Of a stretch of DNA of 57,359 nt, positions 18,787-26,507 are shown piece by piece. Origin of the DNA: Acidobacteriota bacterium (GTDB lineage Bacteria > Acidobacteriota > Aminicenantia > Aminicenantales > Saccharicenantaceae). The translations under genes were made by a program, and so were the position numbers. Below the pieces are notes generated by a model. That model was given only the letters and a program-made list of their open reading frames with translations. It had not been told where the DNA came from and did not search any database. Location of the stretch: assembly GCA_029569255.1 (NCBI GenBank), contig JAKQUO010000024.1, positions 1 to 57,359 of the forward strand, given 5' to 3'. The first letter of the stretch is position 1. The number at the start of each line of letters is the position of its first letter.

Positions 18787-18915
18787 CTAGTGATACAGCG
18801 GGCGGACGGTCGTTGTCAAGTCCGGTCCGCTCGCCGGCGGCCCGCCGTCCCGGGCGTTCTTCGGCGAGACGGCGTCCATTTCGTCGGGCACGGCCTTCCG
18901 CGGATTCGTTGACAC
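18787..18915 (-). CDS. Possible 42-residue ORF upstream of the RiPP precursor
   Basis: A GTG at 18915 with AGGAG seven bases upstream opens a 42-residue frame starting MSTNPRKAVPDEMDAVSP and ending VRPLYH before TAG. It contains no Cys and resembles nothing I know. It overlaps the candidate precursor promoter at 18790-18819, which argues against both being functional in the simplest way. Reported because a leader ORF or second peptide is possible; support is weak. Confidence 0.25.
   Translation of the reverse strand: MSTNPRKAVPDEMDAVSPKNARDGGPPASGPDLTTTVRPLYH
18790..18819 (-). promoter_or_regulatory. Promoter of the RiPP operon
   Basis: Minus strand TTGACA (18814-18819) is followed by an 18-base spacer and TATCAC (18790-18795). 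The predicted start would give a leader of about 65 bases before the precursor ATG at 18719. The perfect -35 and its position make it the most likely promoter of the three-gene locus. Confidence 0.55.
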
Positions 18916-18961
18916 CGGCGATCTCCTGATTCAAGACGATCTTATCCGGCCGCCGGGCCTC

Positions 18962-19351
18962 TCAGGCCTCCCAGCGGCCGTCGCGTTCGAACAGGCCGTT
19001 CTCGTCGAAATAGGCGGCCATCTCCTCGACCCCCTGGCGGAACGTCCGCTTGGGCGCGTAGCCGAGGTCCCGGGCCGCGTCCCCGGAGGCATAGAACAGC
19101 GGCGCCGACCCGGCCCGGACGGCGGCCCGGCGGACCTCCCCCGCGTCGAGGATGTCCCCCGGCCTCAGCTCGAGGCCCGGGAGATCGCGGAGGGAATCGG
19201 CCGGGGAGCCGGCCAGGTAGAAGATCCGGATGAGCGCGGGGTCGTGGCCCCGGTCTCGGACCAGGCGATGGGCCAGAGCGCTGCCCAGGAACCCGGTCCC
19301 GCCGAGGATCAGGACCCTCTTGCCGGAGAGCGAGAGCGAGCTCGGATTCAT
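18962..19351 (-). pseudogene. NAD-dependent epimerase/dehydratase with internal deletion
   Basis: A 129-residue frame. The start has the Rossmann dinucleotide motif GKRVLILGGTGFLGSALAHR of extended SDR epimerases. By about residue 90 it switches to what looks like the family's C-terminal end, DAARDLGYAPKRTFRQGVEEM and then AAYFDENGLF. The usual 200-residue middle with the Ser/Tyr-x-x-x-Lys catalytic residues is absent; full-length family members are about 320-340 residues. The frame is uninterrupted, so this is an in-frame internal deletion, not a truncation. It probably cannot catalyse anything. It lies between tRNA-Arg and the RiPP promoter. Confidence 0.7.
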
Positions 19352-19397
19352 GGGCGTTTCGGGCGGTCCGGCCTATCTCCCGGTCGATGCAAGGGAG

Positions 19398-19471
19398 CGC
19401 GCCTGGCCCGATTCGAACGGGCGACCTGCGGATTCGAAGTCCGACGCTCTATCCAGCTGAGCTACAGGCGC
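19398..19471 (-). tRNA. tRNA-Arg (anticodon TCG)
   Basis: About 74 nt read from 19471 down. Acceptor GCGCCTG pairs with CAGGCGC, with discriminator G. The D arm is TAGCTCAGCTGGATAGAG, the anticodon loop CTTCGAA gives TCG, and the T arm is CGCCCG-TTCGAAT-CGGGCC. The top anticodon-stem pair is a T-C mismatch; the rest pairs well. CCA is not encoded. Confidence 0.92.
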
Positions 19472-19545
19472 GCCAAGGCCTTTCGCCCCCCATCATATGC
19501 GGTGCCGGACCGGAAATCAATCCGGGGACGCGCCGGCAGCGCGCC

Positions 19546-19575
19546 TTGAAAACCACCGCGGCGGGGCGCTACAAT
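19546..19575 (+). promoter_or_regulatory. Promoter of the 19625 gene
   Basis: TTGAAA (19546-19551), an 18-base spacer and TACAAT (19570-19575) lie 50 bases before the ATG at 19625, itself preceded by GAGGAGG. Confidence 0.6.
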
Positions 19576-19624
19576 GGGGTCGCGCGGCCGCGCCGCGATC
19601 CCATCCGACCGAGGAGGAAACCCC

Positions 19625-20095
19625 ATGGCACAGGGCGTCTGTTGTCCCGAGTTCGACCCGGCCCCCTGGGACGGAAAGGCCTTCGAGTGGCGGGACAAGA
19701 AGTTCGTCAAGACCGGGGTCCGGACGTTCTTCCACGTGCCGCTGAACTTCGGCGCCGTGATGAGGCGACTGGACCGGAAGATCCGGGCGGCGGAGGCCAC
19801 GACCCCCGGGAACATGGGGCTTTCGGACCACACCTCAAAATGGAACATGGACGTGTACGTGGCCGTGGACAAGGACATCCCGGGGGCCGAGAACGTCACC
19901 CTGAGCGGGAATTTCTTCGCCAAGGTCTACGAGGGGCCGGTCAAGGACACCGGCGAGTGGTGCCGGGATTTCGCGGCCCTGGCCAAGGGCCGGGGCCTGG
20001 ACATCAAGAAATGGTTCATGTGGTACACGACCTGCCCGAAGTGCGCCAGGAAGCACGGCAAGAACTACGTCGTCATCGTGGGAGAGACGACTTGA
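19625..20095 (+). CDS. Conserved hypothetical soluble protein
   Basis: 156 residues with no signal peptide. It begins MAQGVCCPEFDPAPWDGKAF and ends in a segment with CPKCARKHGKNYVVIVGE. I recall this FDPAPWD...FFHVPLNFG pattern from a small conserved family in anaerobes, sometimes labelled hydrolase without evidence; I cannot assign an activity. The paired cysteines (CC near the start, CPKC near the end) could bind a metal. The ATG has a clear GAGGAGG and a good promoter. Its stop overlaps a possible TTG start of the phosphoesterase gene (TTGA), so the two may be co-translated. Confidence 0.8.
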   Translation: MAQGVCCPEFDPAPWDGKAFEWRDKKFVKTGVRTFFHVPLNFGAVMRRLDRKIRAAEATTPGNMGLSDHTSKWNMDVYVAVDKDIPGAENVTLSGNFFAKVYEGPVKDTGEWCRDFAALAKGRGLDIKKWFMWYTTCPKCARKHGKNYVVIVGETT

Positions 20096-20121
20096 CCGCT
20101 CTCGCGCCGCTCCCGAGGCCC

Positions 20122-21282
20122 ATGGCGCGCCCGGCCCTCGCCGTGGCCGCGCTGCTGGCCCTGCTCCTCCCCGCCTCCGCCCAGGACGAGCCCTACATCA
20201 TCCACGACACCAGGCCCGTCATCATGCAGGGGCCGTATTTCGCGTCGCTCTCGGAGACCGGGGCGACGGTCGTCTGGCTGACCGACACGCCGTGCCAGGC
20301 CAAGGTCGTCTTCGGTCCACGGGGCGGCCCGCTCGACCGCGCCGCCGACAACGCCGCGCACGGCCTCCTGCCCATCGGCACCCGCCACGCCGTCCACCTC
20401 GCCGGGCTCGAGCCGGGCCGCGCTTACAGCTACAAGGCCGTGGCCACGCGAGTCGTCAAGATGAAGGCCTATTGGCCCGAGAAGGGCCTCTCCGCCGAGA
20501 GCCCGGCCCGGACTTTCACGACCTTCGACCGGGCCAAGCCCGAGGTCTCGTTCAGCGCCGTCGCCGACACGCACGAGAACCCGGCCCGGGTCAAGGACCT
20601 GCTCGGGGCCGTCGACTGGGACGGGAGCGAGTTTCTCGTCCACCTCGGCGACGCCGTCAACTCGCTGGAGAGCGAGGACCAGCTCTTCGACCGCTGGATA
20701 GGCCCAGCGGAGCGCTATCTCGGCGGCTCGAAGCTCCATCTCTTCGTCCGCGGCAACCACGAGACCCGGGGGGCCTTCGCCCGCGGACTCTTCGAATATT
20801 TCCCCTCCCCCGAGGGCCGCTTCTATTACGCCCGGGACCACGGTCCCGTCCACTTCATCGTCCTCGACACCGGCGAGGACAAGGCCGACGAAACGAACGT
20901 CTACGCCGGGCTCAACGCCTTCCGGGCCTACCGGGGCGAGGAGTTCGCCTGGCTCGAGCGCCACTTGGCGACGGACAGGCGGGCGGCCGAGGCGCCCTTC
21001 CGCGTCGTCATCCTCCACCAGCCCGACTGGGGCTGGGTGGACGGCAAGGGGGACATGTGGACCGCGCTGGCCAACAAGGGCCGGGTCGACTTGGTCCTCG
21101 GCGGCCACTTCCACCGCCTGCGGAAGATCGCCCCGGGCGAGCAGGGCAACGGCTTCACGGCCCTGGCCCTCGGCCAGGACCAGATCGCCAAGGTCGAGGC
21201 GACCCGGGCCGAGCTCAAGGTCGCGGTCACGGGAAAGGACGGGGCCGTCCTCGAGGCCTTCGTCCTCAAGGCCCGGCGGTAG
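20122..21282 (+). CDS. Secreted metallophosphoesterase (purple-acid-phosphatase-like)
   Basis: 386 residues. A signal peptide (ARPALAVAALLALLLPASAQ) is followed by an N-terminal fibronectin-III-like domain (residues about 30-125, GPYFASLSETGATVVWLTD). A calcineurin-like phosphoesterase domain comes next, with metal-binding motifs ADTHEN, LGDAVN, GNHET, HQPDW and GGHFHR. The FN3-plus-phosphoesterase order is that of purple acid phosphatases and related secreted phosphodiesterases. The ATG at 20122 is used here; an in-frame TTG at 20092, overlapping the upstream stop and preceded by GGAGA, would add 10 residues and is a real alternative. Confidence 0.9.
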   Translation: MARPALAVAALLALLLPASAQDEPYIIHDTRPVIMQGPYFASLSETGATVVWLTDTPCQAKVVFGPRGGPLDRAADNAAHGLLPIGTRHAVHLAGLEPGRAYSYKAVATRVVKMKAYWPEKGLSAESPARTFTTFDRAKPEVSFSAVADTHENPARVKDLLGAVDWDGSEFLVHLGDAVNSLESEDQLFDRWIGPAERYLGGSKLHLFVRGNHETRGAFARGLFEYFPSPEGRFYYARDHGPVHFIVLDTGEDKADETNVYAGLNAFRAYRGEEFAWLERHLATDRRAAEAPFRVVILHQPDWGWVDGKGDMWTALANKGRVDLVLGGHFHRLRKIAPGEQGNGFTALALGQDQIAKVEATRAELKVAVTGKDGAVLEAFVLKARR

Positions 21283-21327
21283 CCGCTCCCGCGCCCGCCG
21301 GCGCGCTCACCCTCTCCGGCGCCCCCT

Positions 21328-21444
21328 TCACTTGGCGCTGTTCCAATCCGGCGGGGCCGCGCCGTCGAGGTTGACGCGGAAGGCGTGGAGGAAATAGGGG
21401 TCCTGGCCGGGGACGGCGACCGTCCTCGCCCGGCAGTTGCTCAT
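21328..21444 (-). CDS. Possible 38-residue ORF or gene remnant
   Basis: An ATG at 21444 with the textbook GAGGAGG five bases upstream encodes 38 residues: MSNCRARTVAVPGQDPYFLH, then AFRVNLDGAAPPDWNSAK. The strong ribosome-binding site argues for translation. The sequence itself is not one I know and might be the surviving end of a larger gene. It lies between the phosphoesterase and the repeat-containing region. Confidence 0.3.
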   Translation of the reverse strand: MSNCRARTVAVPGQDPYFLHAFRVNLDGAAPPDWNSAK

Positions 21445-21520
21445 GACGCCTCCTCGATGGGGGCGCGTATCGGGCACGCGTCCCCGCCCTTCAATTCTCG
21501 TAGATGCGCGCAATAATGAG

Positions 21521-21594
21521 GATCTCTTCCACGTTGCGTGGGTCAGATGGGCCGGCAACCGATCCCATAGCCACCCACAGAAAATGGAAGAGAA
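21521..21594. repeat. GCCGGCCCATCYGACCC repeat unit, copy 1
   Basis: Minus strand 21556-21521 reads GCCGGCCCATCTGACCC, then ACGCAACGTGGAAGAGATCC. Forty bases to the right TGGAAGAGAACC recurs in the opposite orientation, so this copy is itself bounded by 12-bp inverted repeats with one mismatch. Other copies are at 35219-35258, 53481-53517 and, degenerate, 47044-47060. Confidence 0.75.
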
Positions 21595-21710
21595 CCAAAA
21601 ATGAAAGCCCTTCCCCGAGTGTCCCCTTTATTTGGCCGGGCGCGTGAAGCGGGCGCTTGCGCCGGGACCGCTGAATCTGGTACAAGGGAGAAGCCGCGGA
21701 GGGATGGCTG

Positions 21711-22301
21711 ATGGCGGACAAGGGCGCGTTCGAACTGGCCCGGACGGTCTCCCTGGATTTCGACGGGGTCCTCTCGAGCCTCGTCCTGGGGCGGACTTGG
21801 GAGAAAACCCGGACCCGCAAGCGGCGGGCGTCGTTCCTCTCCCCGGCCGTGAGAGCCGTCAAGAACGGGGCCGCCGCCCTGACCGAGCGTCTCAGGAAGC
21901 CCCTGCCGCGCGTCGAGGAGGCCCTCCGCGAGATCCGCACGCCGCAGAGAACGATCTGTCTTCTGACGTCCCGCACCGGCCGCCGCATCCCGGCTGCCGA
22001 GCGCTGGCTCGACCGGCACCTCGGAGCCGGCCTTTTCGAACGGCTCTTTTTCAACGCCGCGGGCGAGGACGCCGACCGGTTCAAGGCCCGGGTCCTCGAG
22101 TCGCAGCCGATCGACGTCCATGTCGACGACGATCCCGAGACCCTGGCCGTTCTCGCCCGGGAGTTCCCGGACAGGCTGTTCATCCATTTGAACCACTATC
22201 GGCGGAGGAGCCCCCCGGCCGAGAACATCGTTGTCGTGGCCGGATGGGACGAGGCCGCCGCCCTTTTCGCCTCGCCGCGTCCGGGACCGCCTCGGGACTA
22301 G
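21711..22301 (+). CDS. HAD-superfamily hydrolase-like protein
   Basis: 196 residues, cytoplasmic. HAD motif I is LDFDGVL with the two aspartates at residues 16 and 18. Motif II-like LLTSRTG lies near residue 85, and a late HVDDDPETL provides the acidic motif IV. A Lys before motif IV (FKARV) could be motif III. The cap region is short and basic. The substrate is unknown; an unusual nucleotidase-like HAD is possible. The ATG follows GGAGGG. It ends 4 bases inside the convergent membrane-protein gene. Confidence 0.8.
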   Translation: MADKGAFELARTVSLDFDGVLSSLVLGRTWEKTRTRKRRASFLSPAVRAVKNGAAALTERLRKPLPRVEEALREIRTPQRTICLLTSRTGRRIPAAERWLDRHLGAGLFERLFFNAAGEDADRFKARVLESQPIDVHVDDDPETLAVLAREFPDRLFIHLNHYRRRSPPAENIVVVAGWDEAAALFASPRPGPPRD

Positions 22302-25189
22302 AAGACGAAGGCGACGCCGGCGTAGGCTTTCGTCTCCAGGCTCGCGGCCCGCGTGCCCGCCAAGGTCCCCCGCCGCCGGACGCTCTCGAGGTCGAAGAAG
22401 AGCTCCAGGGGCGTCCCCGGCGCCGTCCAGCCGATCCCGGCGAGGGCCCGGATCCGGCTGTCGTCGAGATGGGCGTTGTTGGTGACGTCGGCCGGGAACC
22501 GGTCCCCGAAGTCGATCGAGCCCCACGAGCCGAGGCTGGCCAGGCCGTGGACCCGGAAACCCTTCCAGTCCAGCCGGACCCGCGCGGCCAAGGTCGCCCC
22601 GAGGCCATAGTAATAGCCGTAATAGAACAGCGTCGTCTTCAGCCCGGAGATGTCGTGGGAACGGGAATAGCCGTTGAGCGCCTGGGAGTTGACCAGGGCG
22701 AAATCCGCGTAGGCCTCGACAACGGTCCGGACCCGGAGGCCCCGGCCGAGAAGCGTCCAGTCCAGGACCGGCCCGGCGACGTGGAGGAGGGCCAGCTTGT
22801 CCGTGAAGTTCCGCGGCTCGCCGATCCGGAGCGGGCCCGGGTCGGACTTGACGGGCACGGGGACGGCGTCGTACGGCGCCAGGGGCCGCTTCTTGAACAG
22901 TTCGAAGGCCGAGCCGAGCCCTATGAACAGGCTGGACCCGTCCCCGCGGCGATCGATCTTCTGGACGAAACGGCCCCAGACGACCGCCCGCGTCGCGAAG
23001 CGCGTCTCCTCGGCGTGGCCGCCGCGAAGGGCGTAGTCGAAGGCGATCTCGCTCGACCAGGCGTCCTTGACCGCCCTCCGGACGAGGCCGGGCGCCCCGT
23101 ATTCGGGGGGCCCCAGCAGCTCCGCCCGGACCCCCAGATAGACGTCCGTCGCGGGGCCGGCGCCCGCCGAGGAGAGCCGGCGGACGCCCGCGAACAGCCG
23201 GAACTCGCGCCATCCCGGCGGGACGTGATCGTCCGCGGCGGGGTCCCGGCGGTCCAGCCAATGGTTGAGCTTGACGGCCGGATTGAGGAAGCCGAGGGCG
23301 CGCAGGACCGGGCTGGGCTGGTGAGCCAGGAAATGGCCGATCTGATGCCACGGCTCGCCCAGCGCGAGGCCGCCGAGCCCCGTCATGATCTGGTCGTTGA
23401 CGGCGATGACCTCCTTGGGCTCGCCGACGATCTCCCACCAGGTCGAAGCGGCGGCCGCCATGAACCACGAATACAGCCAGGACTGGCGGTTGGAGCGGCC
23501 GAACTGGTAGTAGACGGCGCCGGCCAGGGCGTGGGACCAGTTGAGGGAGAACTGGTTCGAGTCGAAGCGCCAACCCTCGAGTAACAGCACCCTGGAGAAT
23601 TGGGAGTCGAAGTCGATACGGTAGTCCCTGTCCTCTGGGAAGGAGTTCCCGAGCCAGTAGTTGACGGTGGCCGCGGCCGTGAACGCGCCGAGCTCGATCC
23701 AGGCCCGGCGCCTCTTGTTTCCGGACGGCAGGCGTTCCGGCTTCGGGGCGGTCCCCTCGTCATCTGGGGCCGCGGGCTCATTCGGCGGCCGGCAGCCGGC
23801 CAGGCTGAAGGACGGGCGGCCTGTTTCCGGGGCGGCGGATCGCGCGGCCAGATCGAAATGGACCCGACGGGCTCCTTCCGCGGCGGGGGACCCGGCCGCG
23901 GGGGCCGCGACCGCAAGCGTCGAGTGGACGAGCAGGACCAGGCCGCCCGTTATCGCGCTCTTCATGAAGAGGCGGCGAGCCCGTCGCGCCCAAGCCGCGA
24001 ACCCGGTCGATCTCCGGGCCGTCCCGGAGGCGGCCCCGGCCCGTTCGAGCGCCGTGCCCTGGGCGATGACGACCAGGACGAGGAGCGCGGGCAGGAACTG
24101 GGGCTCGGGTGTCGGGGACGCGAGGAGAAAGGCCGCGGCGGCCGCGAGAAGGGCGGTGTGCAGGTCACGCTTTCGGGTCGCCAGAATGACCGCCGCGACC
24201 GACGCGGCGGCCGCGGGCGGATAGAGCTTCGAGAGGCCGAGCCAGGCCAGCGGGCCCGACAGGACGTTGGGATAGAAGGTGGTCAGGGCGGCCCGGTCCT
24301 CGAGGACGGCGTTGAACAGGAGCGTGTTCCTCATCACCGCCGCGACGCCGAAGGGGGCCATGACCAGGACGGCGGTCCCGACGGCGATGAGGACGTCGAC
24401 GCCGGAGCGGACGAGCGAGCGGGCGTCCCGGAAATCGGTCTCGTGGACGTAATAGGCGGCCATCAAGGGCAGGACGAAGGCCTTGGTCATCGTTCCCAGC
24501 CCGAAAAGGCCCGCGATCGCGCAATGCCTCCAAGGCCGGGGAGCCTCGTCGCCCTTCCTGATCGCCCGGAGGACGAGGGCGGTCGCGAGGAGGGTCAGGG
24601 CCGCGTTGGTCTTGATCTCGCCGAACAGGATGAAGGGCAGGAAGGGCAGCAGGAGGGCCGTCCGGACTCCGGGGAGCGCCCGGAAGAGGACGAGGGCGGC
24701 GACGGCCTGGAGGAGGATCATGGTCAGGGCCAGCACGGTCATGTTCCAGGCCCCGGCGGCGCGATAAGCGAGGTAGTAAGGGACGATTTCGAGCGGCGGG
24801 TAGTTGAAGTTCCCGTAGGCGGGGCCGGCGCCCTCGATCTCGTGGTAGATCGTCCCGGCGGTGTAGGGGTTCCGGCCGGTCTCGAGGGCGTCGAACACGC
24901 TCCCGTAGGTCCGGACGATCTCGGAACCCGAGGAGATGACGGCCAGGTTCGCCGCCCCCAAGCCCAGGCCGCAGCTGAGGACGAAGACGGCCACGCCCTT
25001 GCCGAAGAACGCGGCGGGCGGCGCCGCGCGGAGCAGCCAGACCGCCGTCAGGGCCAGGGCGAGCAGGACGGCGTATTCGTAGTGACGCCCGCCGGGGACG
25101 GGCGCCAGGACGAGCATGACGAGGGAGACGGCGACGCAGGCGGTCAGGACCCCGAGCGGGACCGCGGCGCGGCCGTCATTGTCCCTCAT
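22298..25189 (-). CDS. Polytopic membrane protein (glycosyltransferase-87-like) fused to DUF3943-like barrel
   Basis: 963 residues. About residues 1-380 carry roughly ten hydrophobic helices and the loop ALETGRNPYTAGTIYHE followed by YPPLEIVPYYLAYR, as in GT87/ArnT-like transferases that use polyprenyl-phosphate sugars. From residue 409 a second, signal-peptide-like start (MKSAITGGLVLLVHSTLAVA) leads into a 555-residue part with WIELGAFTAAATVNYWLGNS, WWEIVGEPKE and aromatic strands ending AYAGVAFVF, typical of DUF3943 outer-membrane proteins. The two halves should occupy different membranes. Either this is a genuine fusion or the upstream gene has lost its stop; the internal ATG at 23965 has no clear ribosome-binding site. 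The start at 25189 overlaps the phosphatidyltransferase gene by 14 bases. Confidence 0.75.
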   Translation of the reverse strand: MRDNDGRAAVPLGVLTACVAVSLVMLVLAPVPGGRHYEYAVLLALALTAVWLLRAAPPAAFFGKGVAVFVLSCGLGLGAANLAVISSGSEIVRTYGSVFDALETGRNPYTAGTIYHEIEGAGPAYGNFNYPPLEIVPYYLAYRAAGAWNMTVLALTMILLQAVAALVLFRALPGVRTALLLPFLPFILFGEIKTNAALTLLATALVLRAIRKGDEAPRPWRHCAIAGLFGLGTMTKAFVLPLMAAYYVHETDFRDARSLVRSGVDVLIAVGTAVLVMAPFGVAAVMRNTLLFNAVLEDRAALTTFYPNVLSGPLAWLGLSKLYPPAAAASVAAVILATRKRDLHTALLAAAAAFLLASPTPEPQFLPALLVLVVIAQGTALERAGAASGTARRSTGFAAWARRARRLFMKSAITGGLVLLVHSTLAVAAPAAGSPAAEGARRVHFDLAARSAAPETGRPSFSLAGCRPPNEPAAPDDEGTAPKPERLPSGNKRRRAWIELGAFTAAATVNYWLGNSFPEDRDYRIDFDSQFSRVLLLEGWRFDSNQFSLNWSHALAGAVYYQFGRSNRQSWLYSWFMAAAASTWWEIVGEPKEVIAVNDQIMTGLGGLALGEPWHQIGHFLAHQPSPVLRALGFLNPAVKLNHWLDRRDPAADDHVPPGWREFRLFAGVRRLSSAGAGPATDVYLGVRAELLGPPEYGAPGLVRRAVKDAWSSEIAFDYALRGGHAEETRFATRAVVWGRFVQKIDRRGDGSSLFIGLGSAFELFKKRPLAPYDAVPVPVKSDPGPLRIGEPRNFTDKLALLHVAGPVLDWTLLGRGLRVRTVVEAYADFALVNSQALNGYSRSHDISGLKTTLFYYGYYYGLGATLAARVRLDWKGFRVHGLASLGSWGSIDFGDRFPADVTNNAHLDDSRIRALAGIGWTAPGTPLELFFDLESVRRRGTLAGTRAASLETKAYAGVAFVF

Positions 25190-25841
25190 GGTTGAAGACG
25201 TTCCGGGTGAGGACGTTCATCTTGTCGAGACCGCCCCGCTCGATGATCTTCTTGGCGTAGAGGATCCTCTGGACGCCGCCGACGAGGACGATGACGAACA
25301 GGGCCCGGAGAAAGACGGCCAGCGTCGGCATGGCGTGACGGCCGAGGCGGACGACCGGGCAGAAGAGCGACACGAGGAGGCCGATGTTGAGCAGGAGGAG
25401 GCGCTCGAGACGCTCGCCGATGGCCGGCCAGTCGTGTTCGCCGAGCGGGACGACCATGGCCGCCCGGGGCTTGGCGAAGCTCAGGAGGAGCGAGGCGGAG
25501 ATGACCAGGAAGGCCTCCAGGGCGAAGCCGGAAGTGGCCAGGCCGAGGTAGATGATGACCTCGACCCACTTGTCGATGATGCCCTCGATGTAGTAGCCGA
25601 ACTTCGTCACCCGGTTCTCGGCCCGGGCCACCCCCCCGTCGATCGTGTCCCAGAGGCAGGCCAGGCCGATGAGGACGAAGGCCGGGAACCTGTGGCCGAG
25701 GTGGAAGAGGAGGGCCCCGCCGGCGGCCAGGACCAGGGCCAGGGAGGAAAAGACGTTAGGGGGAATGCGGGTCCAGGCGAAGAGCCGGCCGACCTTGTCC
25801 AGGCTCTTGGTGCACTTCTTTCGGAGGCTGCTGCCGAGCAT
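25176..25841 (-). CDS. CDP-alcohol phosphatidyltransferase family protein
   Basis: 221-residue inner-membrane protein with about six hydrophobic helices. It carries the family signature D-x2-DG-x2-AR-x8-G-x3-D-like in WDTIDGGVARAENRVTKFG, followed by YYIEGIIDKWVE. Family members condense a CDP-activated alcohol with a second alcohol to make phospholipids or phosphodiester-linked inositol or glycerol. The substrate cannot be read from sequence. The ATG at 25841 follows GGAGGTCGAG. It overlaps the next gene, so a lipid or lipid-linked sugar task shared with that gene is plausible. Confidence 0.88.
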   Translation of the reverse strand: MLGSSLRKKCTKSLDKVGRLFAWTRIPPNVFSSLALVLAAGGALLFHLGHRFPAFVLIGLACLWDTIDGGVARAENRVTKFGYYIEGIIDKWVEVIIYLGLATSGFALEAFLVISASLLLSFAKPRAAMVVPLGEHDWPAIGERLERLLLLNIGLLVSLFCPVVRLGRHAMPTLAVFLRALFVIVLVGGVQRILYAKKIIERGGLDKMNVLTRNVFNHEGQ

Positions 25842-25938
25842 CTCGACCTCCTTTCAGGGGCTTTCTCTTCTTCACTCTCATAAAATAGGCTCCGCCCCCG
25901 GGGAAGTCGTCAAGATTTTGTCAATTTTTGGAACAGAA

Positions 25939-25971
25939 GGGGGACACGTACCCGCCGGGGCACATGTCCCC
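25939..25971. repeat. GGGGACA-family palindrome, copy 1
   Basis: GGGGGACACGTACCCG and its partner CACATGTCCCC form a short imperfect hairpin with a GC-rich loop. It is related to the copies at 30664-30698, 35191-35215 and 56708-56795. It lies between the stop of the 26022 gene and the start of the phosphatidyltransferase gene, both on the minus strand. Confidence 0.7.
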
Positions 25972-26021
25972 TCAGACGATCAGGCTCCTGCTTCGAGCAG
26001 GACCGGACGATGAAGTCGAGC

Positions 26022-26402
26022 TTACTTCTTCTTCGCCGTCCACTCCACTTCGTTGCCCATGCGCATCGTGGTGCCCTTCATCGTGGCGCCGTCCACGGTG
26101 CCCTTGTACTCCAACTTCATTTCCTGGCCGTCGGGCCGCTGGAAGGTGAAGGACCACTGGATGGCGTTGCCCTCGATCGTGCCTTCGCCCTCCATCGTCC
26201 GGGCTTCTCCGCCGGGCCGGCCGGGCATCTGCATGGTGACCTTGATCTTGTTGCCGGTCTGGGCGATGGTGAAATCGCGTTCCGTCATCTGGCCGTCACG
26301 GCCGGGGGTGGACATGACCCAGGTGCCGGAGACGTCGGCGGCCAGGGCGGCCAGCGACAGTGCGGCCATCAGGGCCAGGGCTGCGAGCGCGGCTTTCTTC
26401 AT
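26022..26402 (-). CDS. Small secreted beta-rich protein
   Basis: 126 residues. A signal peptide (KKAALAALALMAALSLAALA) precedes about 105 residues of short alternating strands: SGTWVMSTPGRDGQMTERDF, KVTMQMPGRPGG, WSFTFQRPDGQEMKLEYKG, MKGTTMRMGNEVEWTAKK. This pattern is seen in many small periplasmic lipocalin-like proteins of Acidobacteriota-type genomes; no catalytic motif is visible. The ATG at 26402 has AGGAG upstream. Function unknown. Confidence 0.82.
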   Translation of the reverse strand: MKKAALAALALMAALSLAALAADVSGTWVMSTPGRDGQMTERDFTIAQTGNKIKVTMQMPGRPGGEARTMEGEGTIEGNAIQWSFTFQRPDGQEMKLEYKGTVDGATMKGTTMRMGNEVEWTAKKK

Positions 26403-26507
26403 TTTGAGAGCTCCTTTCCTCACGGAAGAATTAGAATCCAGCTTACGGGGGATTAGACGAGGGCGGGGCGGCTTTTCTTCCCTTCCGCCGCCGCCCATCC
26501 GCCCCCC

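Larger units (their letters stand above)
21283..21710. other. 428-base region without a confident gene
   Basis: Contains, from left to right, a possible 38-residue minus-strand ORF, a copy of the GCCGGCCCATC repeat unit, a half-arm of the GGGGACA family (CCGAGTGTCCCC near 21618-21629) and, near 21650-21680, TTGCGC with a weak TACAAG-like -10 and GGAGGG for the following HAD gene. Confidence 0.6.
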
